A stretch of 12,181 nucleotides of DNA from Betaproteobacteria bacterium (GTDB taxonomy: Bacteria > Pseudomonadota > Gammaproteobacteria > Burkholderiales > SG8-39). The notes under the pieces are model-generated. The model did no database searches, was not told the origin of the DNA, and worked only from the letters and a program-made list of their open reading frames with translations. The DNA is taken from assembly GCA_019509895.1 (NCBI GenBank), contig JAEKLK010000205.1, positions 1-12,181 on the forward strand, read 5' to 3'. The first letter of the stretch is position 1. Each line of letters begins with the position of its first letter. The position numbers and the translations under genes were made by a program. Below, piece after piece: positions 1 to 5,257 of the stretch.

Positions 1-755
1 GCTGATCGGCACCTCGTTCATGCTTCTGCACATCGCGATGAACAGCGTCTTCGGCGCGTACGGCACGCCGGAGCAGCGCGCCGTGACGTTCTCGTGGCTG
101 TCGCTCGGCTTCTCCATCTCCAATTCGATCGGCCCGCTCACCGCCGGCTTCGCCATCGAGAGCTTCGGCCATGCCGGCGCGATGCTGGTGCTCGCCACGC
201 TGCCGCTCGTCGCGCTGGTACTGCTGGTGCTGCGCAAGCGGCCGCTGCCGCGCCCCGCTCACGTGGCGCGCGAACGACACGGCGGCGTGATGGGACTCCT
301 GCGCCTGCCCGTCCTGCGCCATACCCTCATCGCGAGCGGGCTGCTCAACATCGGCTGGGACATCTACAGCTTCCTCATGCCGCTCTACGGCTCGCGCATC
401 GGCCTCGCGCCGAGCACCATTGGCACCATCATGTCGTGCTTCGCTGTCGCGACGTTCGTGGTGCGCGCGGTGCTGACGCAGCTGGTACGCAGCGTGCGCC
501 AGTGGCTCCTGATCGGTCCTGGGCCTCGGCCTCGGCGCCTCGCAGCCGGTCATCATGGCGCTCCTCTATGAAGCGTCCCCTCCCGGCCGGCAGGGTGAGG
601 CGGTCGGCATCCGCACGACCATGCTCAATTGCAGCCAGACCTTCATTCCGCTCGCCTCGGGCGCGATCTCGGCGGCGCTTGGCATGACGCCGGTTTTTGC
701 GCTCATCTCACTCTTGCTGCTCGGCGGCGCGTGGTTCGCCCGGCGACGAGGGTGA
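1..755 (+). pseudogene. MFS transporter, C-terminal part, frameshifted
   Basis: This is the 3' portion of a major facilitator superfamily permease whose start lies before the window. Reading frame 2 is open from base 2 and encodes hydrophobic helices with MFS character (IGPLTAGFAIESFG, then an LVLLVLRKR helix end, then a cytoplasmic loop and NIGWDIYSFLMPLYGSRIGL). The frame breaks at about 513-518. The family's continuation (GLGLGASQPVIMALLYEASP, GRQGEAVGIRTT, PLASGAISAALGMTPVFAL) is in frame 3 and ends at the TGA at 753-755. Going from frame 2 to frame 3 fits one extra base in the GATCGGTCCTG stretch. Two adjacent open frames with continuous homology-like content mean either a recent pseudogene or a sequencing or assembly error. 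The substrate cannot be told from this part; drug or metabolite efflux is typical of such proteins. The gene ends 16 bp before fbp. Confidence 0.75.
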
Positions 756-763
756 TATAGAAT
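735..763 (+). promoter_or_regulatory. Putative promoter for fbp, near-leaderless
   Basis: TAGAAT at 758-763 matches the sigma70 -10 consensus at 5 of 6 positions. It ends 8 bp before the fbp ATG at 772. A weak -35-like TTCGCC at 735-740 sits at the ideal 17-bp spacing, inside the end of the transporter gene. Transcription would start at about 770, giving a leaderless or nearly leaderless mRNA. This agrees with the absence of a Shine-Dalgarno before fbp. Confidence 0.45.
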
Positions 764-771
764 CGCCGCCG

Positions 772-1773
772 ATGCGGCGCGTCACGCTCACGCAGTTCCT
801 GGTCGGCCGGCAGCAATCGAACGGCATCAACGCCGACCTGCGGCTGCTCGTCGAGACCATCGCCCGCGCCTGCAAGGCCATCTCGACGCGCGTCAACAAA
901 GGCGCGCTGGCCGACGGCCCGGCGGGGCCCGCGACCAGCAACGTGCACGGTGAGCTGCAGAAGAAGCTCGACGTGCTGTCGAACGAGATCCTGCTCGAGG
1001 CCAACGTGTGGGGCGGCAACCTCGCCGCCTTCGCCTCCGAGGAGGAGGAAAAGCCGGTGCCGATCACCGAGCCCTACAAGCGCGGCGAATACCTGCTGCT
1101 CATCGACCCGCTCGACGGCTCCTCGAATATCGACGTCAACATCTCGGTCGGCACGATCTTCTCCGTGCTGCGCTGCCCGAAGACGCCGGAGGGGAAATTC
1201 TGCGAGCCGGAAGAGGCGGCCTTCCTGCAGCCGGGCAGCCGGCAGGTCGCGGCCGGCTTCGCCGTTTATGGGCCGACCACCGTGTTCGTCCTGAGCGTCG
1301 GCGACGGCGTGCACGCCTTTACGCTCGACCGCGAGACCTACACCTTCGTTCTCACGCACCCGGAGATCCGCGTTCCGACCGAGACGGCGGAATTCGCGAT
1401 CAACGCCTCGAACATGCGGCGCTGGGAGCCGCCGGTGAAGCGCTACATCGACGAATGCCTCGCCGGAAGCGAGGGCCCGCGCGGCAAGGACTTCAACATG
1501 CGTTGGGTGGCCTCGATGGTGGCGGACGTCTTCCGCGTGCTCTGGCGCGGCGGCATCTTCATGTACCCGCGCGATTCGAAGCAGAAGGAAGGGCGGCTGC
1601 GCCTCATGTACGAGGCGAACCCGATGTCGTTCATCGTCGAGCAGGCGGGCGGCGCGGCGACCGATGGGCGCACGCGCATCCTCGACATCCAGCCGCAGTC
1701 GCTGCACCAGAAGGTGCCGGTGATCCTCGGCTCGCGCGAGGAAGTCGAGCGCGTCACCTCGTACCACCGGTGA
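772..1773 (+). CDS. fbp: Fructose-1,6-bisphosphatase class 1
   Basis: Cytosolic enzyme that hydrolyses fructose 1,6-bisphosphate to fructose 6-phosphate, the irreversible step of gluconeogenesis, also used in the Calvin cycle where present. The 333-aa product has normal class I length. It shows the metal-binding signature IDPLDGSSNID (residues about 111-121), an acidic SEEEE stretch (about 89-93), and the C-terminal substrate-site segments RWVASMVADVFRVL, GGIFMYPRDSK and LMYEANPMSFIVEQAGG. The ATG at 772 gives MRRVTLTQFLVGRQQ, the usual N terminus of proteobacterial Fbp. An upstream in-frame start at 697 would read through the transporter end and is rejected. No Calvin-cycle genes lie nearby, so a gluconeogenic role is the safer inference. 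It is transcribed towards the SWIB gene and they share a terminator. Confidence 0.96.
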   Translation: MRRVTLTQFLVGRQQSNGINADLRLLVETIARACKAISTRVNKGALADGPAGPATSNVHGELQKKLDVLSNEILLEANVWGGNLAAFASEEEEKPVPITEPYKRGEYLLLIDPLDGSSNIDVNISVGTIFSVLRCPKTPEGKFCEPEEAAFLQPGSRQVAAGFAVYGPTTVFVLSVGDGVHAFTLDRETYTFVLTHPEIRVPTETAEFAINASNMRRWEPPVKRYIDECLAGSEGPRGKDFNMRWVASMVADVFRVLWRGGIFMYPRDSKQKEGRLRLMYEANPMSFIVEQAGGAATDGRTRILDIQPQSLHQKVPVILGSREEVERVTSYHR

Positions 1774-1776
1774 AAT

Positions 1777-1803
1777 AAGCGGCCCGCAGAAAAGCGGCCC
1801 GCA
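1777..1803 (+). repeat. 12-bp direct repeat after fbp
   Basis: AAGCGGCCCGCA occurs twice, at 1777-1788 and 1792-1803, with a 15-bp period, immediately after the fbp stop and just before the terminator hairpin. Within each copy GCGGCCCGC is close to self-complementary. It may be a small slippage duplication or part of the termination region. I recognise no function. Confidence 0.6.
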
Positions 1804-1842
1804 AAAGCAAAAGGCCGGGACGCTGCCCGGCCTTCTCTCTCT
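1801..1842. terminator. Bidirectional Rho-independent terminator
   Basis: AAGGCCGGG (1811-1819) pairs perfectly with CCCGGCCTT (1826-1834) around the six-base loop ACGCTG. On the minus strand the stem is followed by TTTTGCTTTTGC, a good U-rich tract, so it should terminate the SWIB gene efficiently. On the plus strand the tail is TT followed by CT repeats, which is weaker, and it would serve fbp. It lies between two convergent genes, as expected for a shared terminator. Confidence 0.85.
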
Positions 1843-1858
1843 CCTCCCCTGGTAACCG

Positions 1859-2149
1859 TTACTTCAGGTGCTTGCTGACCAGGTTGGTCATCTCGAACAT
1901 CGACACCTGACCCTTGCCGCTGAACACCGGCTTGAGCTTCTCGTCGGCGTTGATCATGCGCTTGTTTTTCTTGTCCTGGAGGCCGTTTCTCTTGATGTAG
2001 GCCCAGATCTTCTTCGTCACCTCGGTCCGCGGCATGTTGCCGGCACCCACCACCGCCGCGAGCGGGCCGGTCGGGGTCATCGGCTTCATGAAGGCCGCAT
2101 TCGGCTTGCGCTTCTTACCCGCCGCCTTCTTCGCTTTCTTCTTCGCCAT
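1859..2149 (-). CDS. SWIB/MDM2-domain protein, small and lysine-rich
   Basis: A 96-aa protein with a strongly basic N terminus (MAKKKAKKAAGKKRK) followed by a SWIB/MDM2 fold from about residue 24 to the end. Recognisable stretches are GPLAAVVG, MPRTEVTKKIWAYIKRNGLQD, RMINADEKLKPVF and MFEMTNLVSKHL. SWIB domains were first known from eukaryotic chromatin remodellers. Stand-alone bacterial versions occur in Chlamydiae and many Proteobacteria, where the basic tail suggests nucleoid or topoisomerase-associated DNA binding. The exact role is not established. The start is supported by AGAGGAG about 8-10 bases upstream on the minus strand. It is convergent with fbp, sharing its terminator, and divergent from pdxH, so it is probably transcribed alone. 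Confidence 0.92.
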   Translation of the reverse strand: MAKKKAKKAAGKKRKPNAAFMKPMTPTGPLAAVVGAGNMPRTEVTKKIWAYIKRNGLQDKKNKRMINADEKLKPVFSGKGQVSMFEMTNLVSKHLK

Positions 2150-2230
2150 CTAGGTTTCTCCTCTGAACGTTCGCTGATCTGTTGGCTGGATCGATCCGTG
2201 AATCCCCCGCCGTATAGAGCGGTGGTCGAG

Positions 2231-2259
2231 AAGATGCCGAATCACAGCCAGCGTGTCAA
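2231..2259 (-). promoter_or_regulatory. Possible promoter for the SWIB gene
   Basis: A perfect -35 hexamer TTGACA reads on the minus strand at 2259-2254. At 17-bp spacing the -10 position holds CATCTT (2236-2231), which matches the consensus at only three positions. A TATACG box further downstream (2216-2211) is too far from this -35. A promoter here is plausible because the intergenic region is 175 bp and divergent, but the -10 assignment is weak. Confidence 0.3.
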
Positions 2260-2278
2260 CGACTTTCAGAGGGAAAAC

Positions 2279-2298
2279 ACGCCGATTTCCCTCGGCGT
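2279..2298. promoter_or_regulatory. Inverted repeat in the pdxH promoter region
   Basis: ACGCCGA (2279-2285) and TCGGCGT (2292-2298) form a perfect 7-bp inverted repeat around TTTCCC. It ends 14 bp before the pdxH -10-like box, so it covers the place where the -35 element would lie. It could be an operator for a dimeric regulator or a chance GC-rich palindrome. No T tract follows, so it is not an obvious terminator. Confidence 0.35.
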
Positions 2299-2312
2299 TG
2301 TATTTCCGACCG

Positions 2313-2318
2313 TAAAAT
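2313..2318 (+). promoter_or_regulatory. -10-like box for pdxH, near-leaderless
   Basis: TAAAAT (5 of 6 to TATAAT) ends 6 bp before the pdxH ATG at 2325. No Shine-Dalgarno sequence precedes the start and no clear -35 is visible at 16-18 bp. Transcription would begin at or next to the start codon. Confidence 0.45.
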
Positions 2319-2324
2319 CCCTCT

Positions 2325-2981
2325 ATGAAGATCGCCGACCTGCGCCAGGAATACATGCGCGCCGGCCTCTCGGAAGCCGACGTCGCGCGCGATCCGCTCG
2401 CCCAGTTCGAGCGCTGGTTCGACGATGCGGTGGGCGCGGGCGTGCCGCTCGCGAACGCCATGACGCTCGCCACCGTCGATGCTGGCGGCGCACCGTCGGC
2501 GCGCATCGTGCTCCTGAAAGGCATCGAAAAGGGCGCCTTCGCCTTCTATACGAATTACCAGAGCCGCAAGGCGCGCGAGCTCGAGGCACGCGCCGCCGCC
2601 TGCCTCGTCTTCATGTGGTCGCAGCTCGAGCGGCAGGTGCGCATCGATGGCACGGTCGAGCGAGTTTCGGCTGCCGAGTCCGATGCTTACTTCGCCACGC
2701 GACCGCTCGGTGCCCGCCACTCGGCCTGGGCGTCGCCACAGAGCGAGCGCGTTCCTGATCGTGGAACGCTCGAGCGCGCGCTGGAGGCGGCGCGCAGCCG
2801 CTACGGCGATGCGCCGCCACGCCCGCCGCACTGGGGCGGCTACCGCGTGCAACCCCGCAGCATCGAGTTCTGGCAAGGGCGCGCCGACCGGCTGCACGAT
2901 CGCCTCGTCTATACGCGTGACGGCGCGCGTGACGGCGCAGGTGACGGCGACGGCTGGCGCCTTGTGCGCCTTGCTCCCTAG
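2325..2981 (+). CDS. pdxH: Pyridoxine/pyridoxamine 5'-phosphate oxidase
   Basis: FMN-dependent cytosolic homodimer that oxidises pyridoxine 5'-phosphate or pyridoxamine 5'-phosphate to pyridoxal 5'-phosphate, the last step of PLP synthesis and salvage. The 218-aa product has the family landmarks: ARIVLLKG (59-66) and FYTNYQSRKARELE (74-87) at the FMN and substrate site, WSQLERQVRIDG (98-109), HSAWASPQSE (132-141), and the C-terminal signature WGGYRVQP then IEFWQGRADRLHDRLVY. It ends with the normal WRLVRLAP. Between LVY and WRL there is an unusually long loop RDGARDGAGDGDG made by three 12-bp repeats, where this region is usually a few residues. The 3' end overlaps the following kinase gene, so pdxH heads an apparent three-gene operon. 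Confidence 0.95.
   Translation: MKIADLRQEYMRAGLSEADVARDPLAQFERWFDDAVGAGVPLANAMTLATVDAGGAPSARIVLLKGIEKGAFAFYTNYQSRKARELEARAAACLVFMWSQLERQVRIDGTVERVSAAESDAYFATRPLGARHSAWASPQSERVPDRGTLERALEAARSRYGDAPPRPPHWGGYRVQPRSIEFWQGRADRLHDRLVYTRDGARDGAGDGDGWRLVRLAP
2917..2952 (+). repeat. Three 12-bp tandem repeats at the 3' end of pdxH
   Basis: GTGACGGCGCGC, GTGACGGCGCAG and GTGACGGCGACG follow each other at 2917-2928, 2929-2940 and 2941-2952. In the pdxH frame they add four residues each (RDGA, RDGA, GDGD). In the frame of the downstream kinase each unit begins with an in-frame GTG, so the repeat supplies up to three alternative start codons. A unit of 12 preserves both frames when copies are gained or lost. 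Confidence 0.85.
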
Positions 2982-3945
2982 CAAGCTCGAGAGATTCCTC
3001 GCCCGCGCCGGCCTCGGAACGCCGCGGCGCGTCGAATCCCTCCCGGGCGGCGTGTCCTCCGATATCTGGCGCGTCGAGCTTGAGAGAGGTCCGATCTGCG
3101 TCAAGCGCGCCCTGCCCCGCCTGCGCGTGGCCCAGGTGTGGGAAGCGCCGATCGTGCGAAACCGCTACGAGCGCCAATGGCTGCAGACCGCCGGCGCCAT
3201 CGTGCCGAGCGCCGCGCCGCGCGTGCTCGCATGGGACGACGAAGCGGGCCTCTTCGCCATGGAATGCATCGACGCACCCGTGTGGAAATCGCTCCTGCGC
3301 CAAGGTGTTGCCGATGCGGGGTTCGCCGCCAGCGTCGGCGATGCGCTCGCGGCGATTCACGCGGCGACCGCCCGCGATGCGCGCATCGCCGAACGCTTTT
3401 CGACCGACGCGATCTTCCACGCCATTCGCCTGGAACCCTACCTCGTCGCCACCAGTCGGGTGCACGACGATCTGCGTGCGCGCCTCATCGAGCTCGAGTG
3501 TCGCACTGCGGCGACACATCGCGCGCTGGTCCATGGCGATGTCAGTCCGAAAAACATCCTCGTGCGCGACGCGGGACCGGTTTTCCTCGACGCTGAATGC
3601 GCCTGGTGGGGCGATCCGGCGTTCGATCTCGCTTTCTGCCTGAACCACATGTTCCTGAAGTCGGTATGGGTACCCCACGCGCGCGAAGGGTTTCTGCGCT
3701 GCTATGACGCACTTTCCAGCGCCTACCTGGCCGGCGTCACGTGGGAAGCGCCGGCCGAGCTGGAGGAGCGCGCCGCCACGCTTCTTCCCGGGCTCCTGCT
3801 CGGGCGCGTGGACGGCAAGTCCCCGGTGGAGTATTTCGATGAAGCCGGACGCTCGCTCGTGCGCCGCGCGGCGCGCGCGCTGCTTGCCGCGCCCGTGCGC
3901 ACGCTCGCCGAGCTGAAAGCCGCATGGCAAAGATCCTCGACGTAA
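2941..3945 (+). CDS. APH-family small-molecule kinase (MtnK-like character)
   Basis: A protein with the aminoglycoside/choline kinase (APH) fold, which transfers phosphate from ATP to a hydroxyl of a small metabolite. It shows CVKRALP (Lys at about 55, ATP lobe), a hinge-like LFAMECID, the catalytic loop LVHGDVSPKNILV (H198, D200, N205) and the metal-binding FLDAECAWWGDPAFDLAF (D217). The segment VKRALPRLRV followed by an R.E region recalls methylthioribose kinase, but this is from memory and the substrate is unknown. The start is uncertain. No ATG exists near the pdxH end; GTG at 2941 is used here, and GTG at 2917 or 2929 or TTG at 2962 or 2971 are alternatives. The gene overlaps pdxH upstream and shares 22 bp with the enolase-like gene downstream, which suggests translational coupling and a joint pathway. 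Confidence 0.8.
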   Translation: MTATAGALCALLPSKLERFLARAGLGTPRRVESLPGGVSSDIWRVELERGPICVKRALPRLRVAQVWEAPIVRNRYERQWLQTAGAIVPSAAPRVLAWDDEAGLFAMECIDAPVWKSLLRQGVADAGFAASVGDALAAIHAATARDARIAERFSTDAIFHAIRLEPYLVATSRVHDDLRARLIELECRTAATHRALVHGDVSPKNILVRDAGPVFLDAECAWWGDPAFDLAFCLNHMFLKSVWVPHAREGFLRCYDALSSAYLAGVTWEAPAELEERAATLLPGLLLGRVDGKSPVEYFDEAGRSLVRRAARALLAAPVRTLAELKAAWQRSST

Positions 3946-5174
3946 AGGGCCGACGCGTCTGGGACTCGCGCGGCCGCGCGACCGTCGAGGCGGAGGTGGT
4001 CGTCGGTCGCGGCACCACGGCGCTTGCGCGCGGCCGCGCCATCGCGCCCGCCGGGGCCTCGACCGGCAGCGGCGAGGCGAAATCGATCGACGTTGCGGCG
4101 GCCGTGCAGAACGTGAATGGTCCGATCCGCGGCGCGCTGCGCGCCATGAGCGTCGCGAACCAGGCGGCACTGGATGCGCGCCTGCTCGAGCTCGATGGCA
4201 CCGCCGACAAGCACCGCCTTGGCGCCAACGCCATGGTGGCCGTCTCCCTCGCCTGCGCGCACGCCGATGCGGCCGCGCAGAAGATTCCGCTCTGGAAGAA
4301 ATTCGCCCGCGATCGTCGCGTCGCATTGCCCCTGCCGCAGATCCAGATTTTCGGCGGCGGCGCGCATGCGCGTGGCCGAGTCGACCTCCAGGACTACATG
4401 GTGGTGTGCATCGGCGCCGGCAGCTTTTCCGAGGCCCTCGAGTGGACGGCCGAGATCTATGCCGCCGCGGGCGCCCGGCTTGCGAAACGCGGCCTCCTCG
4501 CCGGCGTCGCCGACGAGGGCGGCTACTGGCCCGCCTTCAGGACCAACGAGGAAGGGCTCGCGGAGCTGGTCGGCGCCATCGCCGATGCGCGGCTCGAGCC
4601 CGGTGTCGATGTCGGCATCGCGCTCGACATCGCGGCGACCCAGCTCTACCGGGACGGGCGCTACCACCTGGCGCTCGACAAGCGCTCGCTCTCGGCGCGC
4701 GAGCTGCACGCGGTACTGGGCGGATGGGTAGAGCGTTATCCGATCGTCTCGATCGAGGATCCGTTCGCCGAGCACGACGCGCCAGCGCTGCAGGCTTTCA
4801 CCCGCGAATTCGGCGAGCGGCTGCAGATCGTCGGCGACGACTTCTTCGTCACCTCCGCCGAGCGCGTACGCAAGGCCAATGGCGCCTGCAACAGCGTGCT
4901 CCTGAAGCCAAACCAGGTCGGCACGCTCACCGAGACCGAGGCCTGCTGGGACGCGGCGCGCGCGGCCGGCTATCGCGCCATCGTCTCGGCGCGCTCGGGC
5001 GAGACAGAGGACGTCTCCATCGTGCACCTCGCGGTGGGCTGGGGTGTGGGACAGCTGAAAGTGGGCAGCTTCGCGCGCTCGGAGCGAATGGCGAAGTGGA
5101 ACGAGGGACTGCGCATCGAGGAAGCGCTCGGCGCCAAAGCGCTACCTTTCCCGGCCGGTAAATTATTTAAATAG
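3924..5174 (+). CDS. Enolase paralogue with altered active site
   Basis: A 416-aa full-length enolase homologue, slightly shorter than typical bacterial Eno (about 430). Conserved segments are DSRGRATVEAEV, APAGASTGSGEA (mobile-loop Ser46), GGGAHA (His148), ADEGGYWP (Glu198, general acid/base), ALDIA (Asp235), SIEDPF (Glu278), VGDDFFVT, LLKPNQVG (Lys328, catalytic), RSGETED and QLKVGSFARSER (Lys379). Compared with E. coli Eno, two catalytic positions differ: the Glu of QEFM is Asp157 (LQDYM) and the His of SHRSGE is Ala356 (SARSGE). Metal ligands and the Lys/Glu pair remain, so enolisation chemistry is possible, but normal 2-phosphoglycerate dehydratase activity is doubtful. It overlaps the kinase gene by 22 bp, which suggests it acts on that kinase's phosphorylated product. 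A housekeeping eno presumably exists elsewhere. Confidence 0.88.
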   Translation: MAKILDVKGRRVWDSRGRATVEAEVVVGRGTTALARGRAIAPAGASTGSGEAKSIDVAAAVQNVNGPIRGALRAMSVANQAALDARLLELDGTADKHRLGANAMVAVSLACAHADAAAQKIPLWKKFARDRRVALPLPQIQIFGGGAHARGRVDLQDYMVVCIGAGSFSEALEWTAEIYAAAGARLAKRGLLAGVADEGGYWPAFRTNEEGLAELVGAIADARLEPGVDVGIALDIAATQLYRDGRYHLALDKRSLSARELHAVLGGWVERYPIVSIEDPFAEHDAPALQAFTREFGERLQIVGDDFFVTSAERVRKANGACNSVLLKPNQVGTLTETEACWDAARAAGYRAIVSARSGETEDVSIVHLAVGWGVGQLKVGSFARSERMAKWNEGLRIEEALGAKALPFPAGKLFK

Positions 5175-5224
5175 CCGCCCCCGCGGGATAGTCGGATCAA
5201 ACGCTCAAAGCCACTTGCAATCTT

Positions 5225-5230
5225 TATAAT
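5225..5230 (+). promoter_or_regulatory. Consensus -10 box upstream of kaiC
   Basis: A perfect TATAAT lies at 5225-5230 in an 83-bp intergenic stretch that is notably AT-richer than its surroundings. No good -35 is visible 16-18 bp upstream (the region reads ACGCTCAA); TTGCAA at 5215-5220 is too close. Transcription would start at about 5237, about 20 bp before the ATG at 5258, which has no clear Shine-Dalgarno. It marks the kaiC-kaiB-sensor group as its own transcription unit. Confidence 0.5.
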
Positions 5231-5257
5231 GTGTCCTCCCAATCCCGACAAGATCGC

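Noticed and set aside
703..1767. Minus-strand open frame opposite fbp
   Set aside because: It has no domain features and Arg/Ala/Asp-rich low-complexity sequence; fbp on the plus strand is unambiguous.
2611..4326. Long minus-strand open frame (571 codons) across the kinase gene
   Set aside because: It is very rich in Arg, Ala and Gly, has no recognisable domain, and lies opposite well-conserved pdxH, kinase and enolase-like genes. It is a GC-skew shadow.
3723..5027. Minus-strand open frame of 434 codons opposite the enolase-like gene
   Set aside because: Its composition follows the antisense of a GC-rich gene, and the plus strand has a full-length enolase homologue.
5231..5257. GTG at 5231 as the kaiC start
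   Set aside because: It immediately follows the TATAAT box, so it would lie before the expected transcription start. The in-frame ATG at 5258 gives a normal KaiC N terminus.
5175..5257. Terminator after the enolase-like gene
   Set aside because: The CCCGCGGG palindrome has no loop and no following T run. I see no convincing terminator before kaiC, so some readthrough is possible.
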